From Paenibacillus sp. FSL R7-0337 (GTDB lineage: Bacteria > Bacillota > Bacilli > Paenibacillales > Paenibacillaceae): a stretch of 64,000 nt of DNA. The notes under the pieces are model-generated. The model made no database searches, had not been told where the DNA came from, and saw only the letters and a program-made list of their open reading frames with translations. The stretch spans positions 5,332,001 through 5,396,000 of the forward strand of contig NZ_CP150218.1 of NCBI RefSeq assembly GCF_037969875.1, read 5' to 3'. The position numbers and the translations under genes are program-made. Below, in pieces: positions 1 through 11,596 of this stretch (positions are counted from its first letter, which is position 1; each line of letters opens with the position of its first letter).

Positions 1-368
1 CCGGTAGCCTCAGACCAGACAATAACGGCCCGTGCTTCAGAGTGGCGGAGCCGGTATGAGAGATCCTTCGCCCGCAGCATTTCAGACGAAGGGATAACAG
101 CCAGTCCCAGCTTCAGGCAGGCCAGATATATCGCATAGGCGATGATGCGGCGGGGGACCATGACCAGGACCCGGTCGCCTTGCGTAAGTCCGAGGCCGGC
201 CAGTCCGCCGGCGAGACGGTTAGCCTGAGCCATGAGCGCACCATAGGTGATTTGCTCCAGGCTCCCATTTTCATGTAACCATTTAATTGCAATCTTATCT
301 TCAGGATGCTGCTCCATTTCCGAAGTGAGATTGTAGAATTCAGGTGCGATCCAGCGTTGATTATCCAA
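1..368 (-). CDS. Acyl-CoA synthetase (AMP-binding), N-terminal part
   Basis: About 122 codons of the N-terminus are present; the gene runs off the left edge. The protein has the start of an ANL-superfamily adenylating enzyme: an early 'aromatic-rich' stretch (RWIAPEFYNL), the TYGALMAQANRLAGGL region and the GDRVLVMVPRR strand that opens the AMP-binding fold. These enzymes activate a carboxylic acid to an acyl-adenylate and then an acyl-CoA thioester; acetate, medium-chain or branched-chain acids are all possible substrates. The start is TTG, chosen because an AGGAGAGG ribosome binding site lies 5 bases upstream and no better start exists. The catalytic motifs lie outside the window, so substrate cannot be judged. 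Confidence 0.8.
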   Translation of the reverse strand, partial: MDNQRWIAPEFYNLTSEMEQHPEDKIAIKWLHENGSLEQITYGALMAQANRLAGGLAGLGLTQGDRVLVMVPRRIIAYAIYLACLKLGLAVIPSSEMLRAKDLSYRLRHSEARAVIVWSEAT

Positions 369-597
369 ATGAACCTCTCCTATTATAAGTAATGATGTAT
401 CTGTTAACTACAGTATAGCACGTTCTCCTAGTACCAGATGCTAATCGGCTCATAGGGAAGCGGAGAATGTTCTGTGACAGTCTTTATTTTGAAACATCTT
501 GATGCGTACAGGCTCCCTGAAGGTATTTTTAACCGGATAAGGGGACCATACATTAGAGCCCTTCACGCAGCGAAGCGGCAGAAAGCAGGCCATTGCA

Positions 598-1155
598 ATG
601 GACGAGAATACAATGATCAATGAGACAACTATTCATGAAGCAGGCATTAGTGAAGTGGAATTCAATGAAATATTCGCGATCATGGAAGCCTCTTTTCCGG
701 TAAGTGAGATTAGAACCCGCACCGGGCAGCAGGCTTTGCTGGATCGGCCGAATTATCATCTGTATACCAGCAAGGATGCGGAGGGGGAGATACTGGCTTT
801 TTTGGCGGCATGGGAGTTACCCGAGCTGCGGTTCATCGAGCATATTGCCGTGAATCCCGAGTGCCGGAGCGGAGGGATCGGCCGTAAGCTGATGAGCAGC
901 TACCTTATGCGTTCGGACAAGCCGGTGCTGCTTGAGGTAGAGCCGCCGGACGGTGAGCTGGAACAGAGAAGAATCGGATTCTACGAGCGGCTGGGCTTTT
1001 ACCTGAATCCCTATAACTATATGCAGCCGCCACTGCGTGCAGGGCAAGCCGATCTTCCGCTGCGCATTATGACCTACCCGGAGCCGGTGACGATGAAAGA
1101 GTTCCGCCGATTTAGAGATATTTTGTATACAGAGGTGTATGGGGTGGGCGTTTGA
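598..1155 (+). CDS. GNAT-family N-acetyltransferase
   Basis: 185 aa. GNAT proteins transfer an acetyl group from acetyl-CoA to an amine; the acceptor is unknown here. Visible landmarks are the beta-4 strand (RFIEHIAVNPE, about residues 80-90) followed by the acetyl-CoA pyrophosphate loop CRSGGIGRKL (about 89-98), and a late FYERLGF segment typical of the family's C-terminal fold. Two starts are possible: ATG 598 and ATG 613 (MINETTIHEA); neither has a strong ribosome binding site, so the N-terminus is uncertain by five residues. It stands alone, with no obvious operon partner. Confidence 0.85.
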   Translation: MDENTMINETTIHEAGISEVEFNEIFAIMEASFPVSEIRTRTGQQALLDRPNYHLYTSKDAEGEILAFLAAWELPELRFIEHIAVNPECRSGGIGRKLMSSYLMRSDKPVLLEVEPPDGELEQRRIGFYERLGFYLNPYNYMQPPLRAGQADLPLRIMTYPEPVTMKEFRRFRDILYTEVYGVGV

Positions 1156-1259
1156 ATTACTTCTTTACAATCCGGATACAAGTTAGAAACAAGTTAATGG
1201 TTTAATGAATTCATAGCAAGGAACACACTAACATCACAGGCTAAGGGAGACGATATTCA

Positions 1260-1976
1260 ATGAAAAGCAAAAAAATGATCATAGCAACGATGGTATTCGG
1301 AATGGCCGTTACAGGTTCAGCAGGGGTCTACGCAGGAACGAACATGCAGAAGATCAGCGCCTATCTTAACCACGGCATCGGGTTCAAAGTTAACGGAGCG
1401 GCCTATACTCCGGTTGATAACAACGGCAAAACAATGGCGCCAATCACTTATAAGGATACAACGTATCTTCCGGTCCGGGCGATGGCAGATGCACTGAAGG
1501 TACCGGTGACATTCAATGCCTCCACGAATGAAGTTATCCTTGGAACTGGAACAGGGGCGACAACGCCGGATAATGGTTCAGCTGTGAAGCTGACGGCGGT
1601 AGAATACAGTGCGGCGCAGAAGGAGCAGATTGCTAAGGCGTTTGCGAACTTCGAGGGTTTTGAGACAGCCTATGCCCCGACACAGATGGTCAGCGGAGAT
1701 GCCTTCCAGAAGGTTGCGGGCGGTGATGACGGCGTAAGCTTCCTGTTCAATAAAATGCGTGTAAATGTCTCGCCGCGTGACTATTCCGATGGATATGACA
1801 GTAGTACAGTGAAGCTCTCCAATGGAACAGAGGCGAAATGGTATACCCCTTCGGATACGCCAATGCTGACCTTCAAGCTGGCAGACCGTTTTGTAACCAT
1901 CAGCTCCGCTGACAAATCACTCAGCAAAGCACAAATCGAGAAAGTGGCAGTGGGCGTAACGAAGCTGAGCAAATAA
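1260..1976 (+). CDS. Secreted stalk-domain (copper amine oxidase N-like) protein
   Basis: 238 aa with a signal peptide (positively charged MKSKKM, hydrophobic core about residues 7-20, cleavage likely after VYA). The mature N-terminus carries a stalk-type module: GFKVNGAAYTPVDNNGKTM followed by TYLPVRAMADALKVPV and NEVILGTG (about residues 40-98), the pattern often annotated as the copper amine oxidase N-terminal domain. In Paenibacillus these modules are common on exported, cell-envelope-associated proteins. The rest (about 100-238) is not recognised and shows no catalytic motif. A GGGAGA ribosome binding site precedes the ATG by 9 bases. A strong terminator follows. Confidence 0.85.
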   Translation: MKSKKMIIATMVFGMAVTGSAGVYAGTNMQKISAYLNHGIGFKVNGAAYTPVDNNGKTMAPITYKDTTYLPVRAMADALKVPVTFNASTNEVILGTGTGATTPDNGSAVKLTAVEYSAAQKEQIAKAFANFEGFETAYAPTQMVSGDAFQKVAGGDDGVSFLFNKMRVNVSPRDYSDGYDSSTVKLSNGTEAKWYTPSDTPMLTFKLADRFVTISSADKSLSKAQIEKVAVGVTKLSK

Positions 1977-2004
1977 TTACTACTCCTTCTATAGAATAGA
2001 ATGC

Positions 2005-2061
2005 AAAAGGGATGTCCGCAGAGCCGTAACTGGCTGCGCAGACATCCCTGCTTTGTTTTGA
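2005..2061 (+). terminator. Intrinsic terminator of the stalk-protein gene
   Basis: AGGGATGTC (2008-2016) pairs perfectly with GACATCCCT (2041-2049); further pairs exist inside the loop, and CTTTGTTTT follows. It sits 30 bases after the stalk-protein stop codon. Confidence 0.85.
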
Positions 2062-2158
2062 TATAGAAGAATGTATATGTTTCACACTATACATTATCCT
2101 TCTATTTCTCGCCGCAACAGTACCGTCCTTTAAAAGACGGCAAAGCCGTTTCCGCTTG
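2061..2158 (+). repeat. Nested-hairpin repeat, copy 1 of 5
   Basis: About 98 bases closely similar to four other intergenic segments in this window (32083-32183, 45183-45280, 58680-58776, and 47707-47797 reversed). The shared right part is a nested hairpin: an outer arm ending in CCGTTTC (degenerate on its left side in this copy) enclosing CCGTC/GACGG around a CTTTAAAA loop. The left part shares ATTATCCTTCTATTTCTCGC. It directly follows a terminator. Confidence 0.85.
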
Positions 2159-2175
2159 AGGCATGCTTGTTACTG

Positions 2176-2301
2176 TTATTTGTTAGAGCTATGCTGCTTG
2201 TTGGCCAGTCTTGCGCCTGGGGTTCCTTTACCGCGGTTTCTGTTCTTTAGCGCTTTACGCTGATTCTCCTGGAACTTCTCCACGAATTCATGAGTGTCCA
2301 T
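2176..2301 (-). CDS. Small basic protein, DUF4023-like
   Basis: 41 aa, starting ATG with a textbook TAGGAGGA ribosome binding site a few bases upstream, which makes a real gene likely despite the size. The protein starts MDTHEFVEKFQENQRKALKN and ends LANKQHSSNK; it is rich in Lys, Arg, Asn and Gln and has no hydrophobic segment, so it should be cytosolic or spore-core located. The pattern resembles the short DUF4023 family of Bacillales from memory, whose function is unknown. It reads away from the downstream rRNA promoters. Confidence 0.7.
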   Translation of the reverse strand: MDTHEFVEKFQENQRKALKNRNRGKGTPGARLANKQHSSNK

Positions 2302-2424
2302 AACAATCCTCCTAGAAGGTTAGATAACGTAGGCTTGAGGCATGCATAGCTTACGTTTAGATATTCGGTTATTCTGTCCATTTACGGTTAATATCATTCT
2401 AAGATGTTAAATATAAAATAATGC

Positions 2425-2453
2425 TTGCAATGAATCTCTATCCATGATATATT
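2425..2453 (+). promoter_or_regulatory. rRNA promoter P1
   Basis: TTGCAA (2425-2430), 17-bp spacer, TATATT (2448-2453): a sigma-A type promoter. It lies 86 bp upstream of a second promoter with the same architecture, like the tandem promoters of Bacillus rrn operons. Confidence 0.8.
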
Positions 2454-2510
2454 CTATTTCTGGCCGCGAAACATCAACGCCGAGCTCGAAAAAGAAGTTA
2501 AAAAAAGAGC

Positions 2511-2539
2511 TTGCATTGATCGGTTGGATCTGATATATT
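2511..2539 (+). promoter_or_regulatory. rRNA promoter P2
   Basis: TTGCAT (2511-2516), 17-bp spacer, TATATT (2534-2539). It is the promoter nearest to 16S, about 160 bp upstream of the mature 5' end. The spacer length and -10 hexamer match P1. Confidence 0.82.
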
Positions 2540-2592
2540 ATAAGAGTTGCTGGTGACGCGGTAAGCGGCGCTGACAACGAGCTTGATCTTTG

Positions 2593-2613
2593 AAAACTGA
2601 ACAACGAGTGAGT
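2593..2613 (+). other. 16S processing stem, 5' arm
   Basis: A 21-base leader segment that is complementary, with one mismatch, to 4337-4357 downstream of 16S. Together they would form the long duplex around pre-16S rRNA that RNase III cleaves. The adjoining GATCTTTGAAAAC is also repeated at the front of the 23S stem (GATCCTTGAAAAC at 4385-4397). Confidence 0.8.
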
Positions 2614-2699
2614 GGGAAATCACTTCGGTGAGATCCAAAAAAGAGAATGTAAATTCTCGTCAGATGTTTCAAAATGAGCAATCGCTCTTTCTAAATACC

Positions 2700-4263
<1,564 letters not shown>

Positions 4264-4336
4264 TGGAGAATCGTCACCTGCAACGGTGACATTCAAATCG
4301 GAAGCTTTGCTTCCATCAATCAGGTTTAGGCCTGTT

Positions 4337-4357
4337 ACTCACTCGTTGGTCAGTTTT
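4337..4357 (+). other. 16S processing stem, 3' arm
   Basis: Complementary with one mismatch to 2593-2613; see the 5' arm. The 16S-23S spacer (about 4263-4527) otherwise contains no tRNA gene, unlike many spacers that hold tRNA-Ile or tRNA-Ala. Confidence 0.8.
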
Positions 4358-4388
4358 GAGAGTTTAAGCTCTCATCTTTACCTTGATC

Positions 4389-4414
4389 CTTGAAAACTGG
4401 ATACCGAAACGAAT
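4389..4414 (+). other. 23S processing stem, 5' arm
   Basis: The segment around GAAAACTGG and CCGAAACGAAT is complementary, with a few mismatches, to 7470-7494 after 23S (ATTCGTTTCGG then TTCAGTTTTCAGG). This would be the pre-23S RNase III duplex. Confidence 0.72.
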
Positions 4415-4527
4415 TTGCGTTTTAGAACATCTTTTAGCTGAAACTTGTGTAAGCAAGTTGAAATAGTTATTAGTTGCTACAAAGTGAAGGTTTTTGATTG
4501 TGCAAACAAGCAAAACACCGGAACGTT

Positions 4528-7454
<2,927 letters not shown>

Positions 7455-7469
7455 ATTTCTAACACGCAG

Positions 7470-7494
7470 ATTCGTTTCGGATTCAGTTTTCAGG
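7470..7494 (+). other. 23S processing stem, 3' arm
   Basis: Pairs with 4389-4414; see the 5' arm. Confidence 0.72.
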
Positions 7495-7531
7495 AATCAA
7501 ATTCCTGAAGCATTTACGCTGTAAATGCCCG

Positions 7532-7648
7532 TTTGGTGGCGATAGCGGAGGGGTTCCACACGTACCCATCCCGAACACGACCGTTAAGCCCTCCAGCGCC
7601 GATGGTACTTGGACCGAAGGGTCCTGGGAGAGTAGGACGCCGCCAAGC
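7532..7648 (+). rRNA. rrf: 5S ribosomal RNA
   Basis: 117 bases, from TTTGGTGGCGATAGCGGAGG to GGACGCCGCCAAGC. The terminal stem TTGGTGGCG/CGCCGCCAA, loop B/C sequences CCCATCCCGAACACG and the TACTTGGACC arm are all typical of 5S rRNA. Confidence 0.97.
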
Positions 7649-7653
7649 GGACC

Positions 7654-7680
7654 ATCCACACACACTGTGGTATTTTTTTT
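7654..7680 (+). terminator. Possible weak terminator between 5S and the tRNAs
   Basis: CCACA (7656-7660) pairs with TGTGG (7666-7670), followed by a run of eight T. The stem is only five pairs, so it may act as a partial terminator or a processing site; the tRNA genes begin just 20 bases later and may be co-transcribed by read-through. Confidence 0.5.
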
Positions 7681-7699
7681 GCCCTAATTGGTTACATAT

Positions 7700-7775
7700 T
7701 CCCTGATAGCTCAGTTGGTAGAGCACTCGACTGTTAATCGAGTTGTCACAGGTTCGAGTCCTGTTCGGGGAGCCA
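7700..7775 (+). tRNA. tRNA-Asn (GTT)
   Basis: 76 bases; the anticodon loop reads CTGTTAA with anticodon GTT. The acceptor TCCCTGA pairs with TCGGGGA and CCA is encoded. First gene of a 13-tRNA cluster. Confidence 0.98.
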
Positions 7776-7778
7776 TAT

Positions 7779-7868
7779 GGAGAGGTGTCCGAGTTTGGCC
7801 GAAGGAGCACGATTGGAAATCGTGTAGGCGCCACAAGCGTCTCGAGGGTTCGAATCCCTCTCTCTCCG
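7779..7868 (+). tRNA. tRNA-Ser (GGA)
   Basis: About 90 bases with the long variable arm of a type II tRNA; the anticodon loop TTGGAAA gives anticodon GGA. The acceptor GGAGAGG pairs with TCTCTCC. CCA is not encoded. Confidence 0.96.
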
Positions 7869-7916
7869 TAGCGTTACCTCCCTGCAAAGGGATGAGAGCA
7901 AATATATTTACAGCAT

Positions 7917-7988
7917 GGCTCGTTGGTCAAGGGGTTAAGACACCTCCCTTTCACGGAGGTAACATGGGTTCGAATCCCATACGAGTCA
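7917..7988 (+). tRNA. tRNA-Glu (TTC)
   Basis: 72 bases; the anticodon stem CCTCC/GGAGG encloses loop CTTTCAC with anticodon TTC. The acceptor GGCTCGT pairs with ACGAGTC. CCA is not encoded. Confidence 0.97.
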
Positions 7989-7993
7989 TATAT

Positions 7994-8069
7994 GGAGGCT
8001 TAGCTCAGCTGGGAGAGCATCTGCCTTACAAGCAGAGGGTCGGGGGTTCGAACCCCTCAGCCTCCACCA
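7994..8069 (+). tRNA. tRNA-Val (TAC)
   Basis: 76 bases; anticodon TAC in CTTACAA. The acceptor GGAGGCT pairs with AGCCTCC and CCA is encoded. Confidence 0.98.
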
Positions 8070-8101
8070 TCTATCTTAACCGAATAGATTTTGTTCAATG
8101 A

Positions 8102-8182
<81 letters not shown>

Positions 8183-8260
8183 GGAACCGTGGTGTAGTTG
8201 GCCTAACATGCCTGCCTGTCACGCAGGAGATCGCGGGTTCGAATCCCGTCGGTTCCGCCA
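8183..8260 (+). tRNA. tRNA-Asp (GTC)
   Basis: 78 bases; the anticodon loop CTGTCAC gives GTC. The acceptor GGAACCG pairs with CGGTTCC and CCA is encoded. Confidence 0.98.
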
Positions 8261-8466
8261 TTTAATGGCTTAAGGGATGAGAATTCCCTGGGTTCGCTTA
8301 CGTATAAGCTTCGTAAGGAATACTTCGCAATCTAGTAACGGAGTGAAGAGTATCCCGCCCTGTTAAGCCATTTTTAATTGGTATTAAGACATAAGGGATT
8401 GAGCATCCTATATCTCGAAGTATAGAGTATCCATCCGATTCCGTAGTATTTTGCTAATTATAATAT
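8261..8466. other. 206-bp structured insert in the tRNA cluster
   Basis: This gap is far longer than the other tRNA spacers (about 3-50 bases) and holds no gene. AATGGCTTAA just after tRNA-Asp is exactly complementary to TTAAGCCATT about 95 bases later, and the latter is followed by TTTTTAATT, so the RNA could form a long terminator-like hairpin. Two degenerate direct copies of TAAGGGATnGAG and GAAGnnTATAGAGTAT-like words follow. It may be a transcription or processing element, or an inserted repeat. Confidence 0.5.
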
Positions 8467-8541
8467 TGGGGATTAGCCAAGCGGTAAGGCAACGGACTTT
8501 GACTCCGTCATTCATAGGTTCGATTCCTATATCCCCAGCCA
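8467..8541 (+). tRNA. tRNA-Gln (TTG)
   Basis: 75 bases; loop CTTTGAC gives anticodon TTG. The acceptor TGGGGAT pairs with ATCCCCA and CCA is encoded. Confidence 0.97.
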
Positions 8542-8567
8542 TCTATTTTCGATTGTTTCTCTTATGA

Positions 8568-8643
8568 GAGCCATTAGCTCAGTTGGTAGAGCACCTGACT
8601 TTTAATCAGGGTGTCGAAGGTTCGAGTCCTTCATGGCTCACCA
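8568..8643 (+). tRNA. tRNA-Lys (TTT)
   Basis: 76 bases; the loop CTTTTAA gives anticodon TTT. The acceptor GAGCCAT pairs with ATGGCTC and CCA is encoded. Confidence 0.98.
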
Positions 8644-8659
8644 TTTTCTTGTAACGTGT

Positions 8660-8743
8660 GCGCGTGTGGCGGAATGGCAGACGCACCAGACTTAGGATCT
8701 GGCGTTTCACGACGTGGGGGTTCAAGTCCCTTCACGCGCACCA
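8660..8743 (+). tRNA. tRNA-Leu (TAG)
   Basis: 84 bases with a long variable arm; loop CTTAGGA gives anticodon TAG. The acceptor GCGCGTG pairs exactly with CACGCGC and CCA is encoded. Confidence 0.96.
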
Positions 8744-8750
8744 TGTTTTT

Positions 8751-8825
8751 GCGGACGTGGCTCAGCGGTAGAGCATCGCCTTGCCAAGGCGAGGGTCGCG
8801 GGTTCGATTCCCGTCGTCCGCTCCA
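8751..8825 (+). tRNA. tRNA-Gly (GCC)
   Basis: 75 bases; loop TTGCCAA gives anticodon GCC. The acceptor GCGGACG pairs with CGTCCGC and CCA is encoded. Confidence 0.98.
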
Positions 8826-8835
8826 TATAGATTTT

Positions 8836-8912
8836 GCGCCCTTAGCTCAGCTGGATAGAGCGTTTGACTACGAATCAAAAGGCCGGGAGTTCGAATCTCT
8901 CAGGGCGCGCCA
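8836..8912 (+). tRNA. tRNA-Arg (ACG)
   Basis: 77 bases; loop CTACGAA gives anticodon ACG, which is normally modified to inosine and reads CGN codons. The acceptor GCGCCCT pairs with AGGGCGC and CCA is encoded. Confidence 0.98.
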
Positions 8913-8944
8913 TTTATACTTCATTGATTCAGTTTTTGTATTAA

Positions 8945-9018
8945 CGGGATGTAGCTCAGCTTGGTAGAGCACCTGGTTTGGGACCAGGGGGTCGCATGTT
9001 CAAATCGTGTCATCCCGA
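8945..9018 (+). tRNA. tRNA-Pro (TGG)
   Basis: 74 bases; loop TTTGGGA gives anticodon TGG. The acceptor CGGGATG pairs with CATCCCG. CCA is not encoded. Confidence 0.97.
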
Positions 9019-9035
9019 TATTTCATTTCACCTAT

Positions 9036-9106
9036 GCGGGTGTAGTTCAATGGTAGAACTTCAGCCTTCCAAGCTGATAGCGTGGGTTCGATTCCCATCA
9101 CCCGCT
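9036..9106 (+). tRNA. tRNA-Gly (TCC)
   Basis: 71 bases; loop CTTCCAA gives anticodon TCC. The acceptor GCGGGTG pairs with CACCCGC. CCA is not encoded. Last tRNA of the cluster. Confidence 0.97.
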
Positions 9107-9123
9107 TATATCTGTATCACGTG

Positions 9124-9159
9124 AGTCCGTCAGCCCTATTGGGAAGGCGGACTTTTTTT
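9124..9159 (+). terminator. Terminator of the rRNA-tRNA operon
   Basis: AGTCCG pairs with CGGACT around an internal GCCC/GGGA pairing, followed by seven T. It lies 18 bases past the last tRNA. Confidence 0.88.
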
Positions 9160-9478
9160 GCTATTTAGGAAATGTATGAGAAAAACCGAACACAATAGAA
9201 TCCAGAGTATCGATGCTCCACCTGGCTAAGCTGTAGCTGTCAAATGGCCGCCAGAAGGCAGAGAGATGGAGAGAAGGCAGAGAGAGGGAGAAAAGTGAAC
9301 TCCGTTTAAGAATGGTATTAGCAGCAGTATCGTTCACCCGTTAGGGTGATTTTGTTGTAAGGGCCGGGAGGTTGCAATAGTATTGGAGGGCGTTATGTTT
9401 CTATAGAACTGATATAGTATAACTATGGGACTATTGGATCATAGGCAACACTTACTTGGAAGCTGAGGAGCATTTGTT
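9160..9478. repeat. Intergenic repeat cassette before the WYL gene
   Basis: No gene is visible. The segment starts with AATGTATG followed by AAAAACCGAACA (about 9171), a word that recurs at 28928 and, more loosely, three times at 58846-58964. It contains a 20-bp direct repeat (AGAAGGCAGAGAGA, about 9252-9292) and ends with the small hairpin TCACCC-GTTA-GGGTGA plus TTTTGTT (9331-9356), a terminator-like unit that recurs at 58984 and, degenerate, at 29229. Confidence 0.6.
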
Positions 9479-10429
9479 ATGACAGACAAAGTAATACGGA
9501 TTTTTAGAATCATTAACGCCATTCAGTCGAACCCCGGGATTACCGCAGCAGATTTGGCCTTTAGGTGCGAGGTGAATATAAGAACGATCTACAGGGATCT
9601 TGAGCTGATCAGCCACTTTGCTCCGGTTACGAATGAGGGAAGGGGCACGGGATACCGGTTCATGGGGAAGTTCTTTTTATATCCGCTGGATTTCTCGGAG
9701 CAAGAGTCGCTGGCGTTCTCTTTGCTGCCTTCGGTGCTGAACCAGGATAGAATCCCGCCAGGGTTTCATTCTGCGTATGACAAGGTGATGGGTACTCATC
9801 TGAAGGAGAAATCGCGGCAAAATGGCCTGCTGGAGAATATTGCGGATATTATTCAAATGGGCACCCCGGCCTACCGCAAGGAGAGCCGGAACTTCCTGCA
9901 GCCGCTTATTGGAGCAATCCTGGAGCAGCGCAGCATCCGTACGGTATACCACTCGCAATCAAGCAACGTTACTACGGCGCGGGAGATTGACCCGTATTAT
10001 CTGATCCCGCGGGATCAGCGTTTTTATCTCATTGGCTATTGCCATCTGAAGGGCGCAATACGTACGTTCCGGATCAGCCGGTTTGAGCAGGTAGAGATGA
10101 CGGCGTCTACTTTTGATAAGGGAAATTTCAATATTAAGCAGTATCTGAAAAACACCTGGTCGATCAACCGGGGGACCCGGAATGTCACGTTCAAGGTACG
10201 GTTCGATCCGGAGGTGGCGCGTTACATTAAGGAAGAGGAGCTGTTCGTACAGCCGCGGATGAGCGAAGAAGGCGATGGGACGCTGCTGTTCGAAGTCACG
10301 GTTAATAATGAGAATGAGTTCATCAAGTGGATTCTGCAGTATGGCCCTAATGCGGAGATTCTGGAGCCGGAGTCGGCCAGGGAACGATTGAAGGAGCAGC
10401 TGGAGCAGTGGCTGGATGTGTATCAGTAG
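9479..10429 (+). CDS. WYL-domain transcriptional regulator (YafY/DeoR type)
   Basis: 316 aa. The N-terminus is a winged helix-turn-helix (about residues 5-60: RIFRIINAIQSNPGITAADL, then CEVNIRTIYRDLELI), and the middle and C-terminus hold a WYL-type ligand-binding region (about 140-210), where a Tyr-Tyr-Leu segment (IDPYYLIPRDQRFYLIGYCH) and a downstream RTFRISRFEQ stretch match the family's order. These regulators are thought to bind nucleic acid or a small ligand and control stress or defence genes. A GAGGAG site precedes the ATG by 9 bases. It stands alone, 179 bp upstream of the TPR/peptide pair, and could regulate it, but nothing in the sequence proves this. Confidence 0.88.
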   Translation: MTDKVIRIFRIINAIQSNPGITAADLAFRCEVNIRTIYRDLELISHFAPVTNEGRGTGYRFMGKFFLYPLDFSEQESLAFSLLPSVLNQDRIPPGFHSAYDKVMGTHLKEKSRQNGLLENIADIIQMGTPAYRKESRNFLQPLIGAILEQRSIRTVYHSQSSNVTTAREIDPYYLIPRDQRFYLIGYCHLKGAIRTFRISRFEQVEMTASTFDKGNFNIKQYLKNTWSINRGTRNVTFKVRFDPEVARYIKEEELFVQPRMSEEGDGTLLFEVTVNNENEFIKWILQYGPNAEILEPESARERLKEQLEQWLDVYQ

Positions 10430-10608
10430 TAGTTGTAGATCACAATATTATATAATATGGAATAAAATATGTCGAAAAGGTTAGATTGAATAGTTCAACT
10501 GGAGAATAAAGGCTTTTTTAGAGATATATATGCCCTGAATGAATTGACCGGAGCGGTGAAGCAGGTTATTATTGGAATATAATGGAATGATAGGAGGCAA
10601 GATAGAAA

Positions 10609-11451
10609 TTGCTGGAACTGGATGGGATGAATGAAGACTCTTTGACAGATATGCTTAAAGTCTCGTTCTCATGGGAGAACTGGACGGCAATTCTCGAGAT
10701 TTCAGACAAGCTCTTTGAACTTGCAGTTCTAACCTACGGCTCCCATCAACAGGGTGCAAAGAAGTATTATTTGAAAAAAAATATAGCGTATTATCTCGGG
10801 TACAGTGCATGCATGAAGGGGATTGCCTATCAAAAGCTCGGTAACCTCGCTGAATCAAGAAAGTGTATAGGCTTGTATTCGGATTTGAGCTGGATCACGG
10901 ATATGGATCAGGAAGCTGCCACAGAAGTGGAATACTACAGAAACATTGCGATAGCCAACACCTTCGTCATTGATCTGCTGGAAGGAAAGGTAGAAGTTCT
11001 CCCTGATTATGTTGAATTCATTCGCACAGGGGATCAGGAGGAGCTGCTTGCCTGCCTGATTACTGTACTGGAATCTGCAATTAAGTACAACTTTTCTATC
11101 GACTGGGTACTGGATGAATTCAATGGGCCGCTACAGGAACTAAGCTGCAGAGAGAAACAGGAAGACATCAGATACTACATAGACTACATGCATCTTAGTG
11201 CAATTTATTTGTATAAAAGGGAGAAAATTCATGATGCAATTAATCTGACTCTCTATATTTTGGTAATAAGTAGTAAACTTTATGATGGGACAGGCTTTAG
11301 GAAGATCGTGTCGTTTTATGAACATATCCGAAGCCATGCGACCGCAGCGCAACAAGAATCTTATCAAAATATAATGAAAAATATCTTAGAGAGGGAGTTT
11401 TTAAAAGATGAAAAAGGCGATCTCGTTATTAACAGCCGTATTGTTGATTAG
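10609..11451 (+). CDS. TPR-like protein, candidate peptide-pheromone receptor
   Basis: 280 aa, starting TTG 11 bases after AGGAGG; an in-frame TAG lies just upstream, so the protein cannot extend. It is almost all helical with spaced Tyr/Leu/Ala patterns like degenerate TPR repeats (for example SACMKGIAYQKLGNLAESRK, about residues 66-85, and HLSAIYLYKREKIHDAINL, about 198-216). No helix-turn-helix is visible, unlike PlcR, NprR or AimR, so it is either a Rap-like receptor or a derivative that has lost its DNA-binding end. Its last 44 bases overlap a small secreted peptide gene in another frame, the arrangement of rap-phr pairs. Family assignment rests on pattern and context, not on a search. 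Confidence 0.6.
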   Translation: MLELDGMNEDSLTDMLKVSFSWENWTAILEISDKLFELAVLTYGSHQQGAKKYYLKKNIAYYLGYSACMKGIAYQKLGNLAESRKCIGLYSDLSWITDMDQEAATEVEYYRNIAIANTFVIDLLEGKVEVLPDYVEFIRTGDQEELLACLITVLESAIKYNFSIDWVLDEFNGPLQELSCREKQEDIRYYIDYMHLSAIYLYKREKIHDAINLTLYILVISSKLYDGTGFRKIVSFYEHIRSHATAAQQESYQNIMKNILEREFLKDEKGDLVINSRIVD

Positions 11452-11545
11452 CGCAAGCGTAGTGGTAACAACGGCAAGCGCAGGCGGCCACTTATCCGCA
11501 GCCTCCGGCAATATCTCTATTAACAATCACGGAGCGGGCCACTAG
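11408..11545 (+). CDS. Small secreted peptide, candidate pheromone precursor
   Basis: 45 aa, too short for usual gene calling. It begins MKKAISLLTA, has a hydrophobic core to about residue 20 and a classic signal peptidase site after TTASA, leaving a mature peptide of about 20 residues (GGHLSAASGN then ISINNHGAGH). It starts within the last 44 bases of the TPR-like gene in a different frame, with a GGGAG site 10 bases upstream, so translation is probably coupled. Size, export signal and overlap are those of Phr-type pro-peptides that are exported, trimmed and re-imported to act on the neighbouring receptor. A bacteriocin-like or purely structural peptide is an alternative. Confidence 0.65.
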   Translation: MKKAISLLTAVLLISASVVVTTASAGGHLSAASGNISINNHGAGH

Positions 11546-11596
11546 TCTAAAATCTCTCTGTCTCATGAATCTGGAAATATAAACTGCATATCATGC

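Noticed and set aside
7688..8101. 137-aa frame over tRNA genes
   Set aside because: It covers four complete tRNA genes and has no ribosome binding site.
10441..10608. Lost helix-turn-helix part of the TPR-like gene
   Set aside because: A 30-codon open stretch (QLENKGFFRDIYALNELTG) lies in another frame, but it shows no helix-turn-helix pattern and has no start signal; I cannot link it to the gene.
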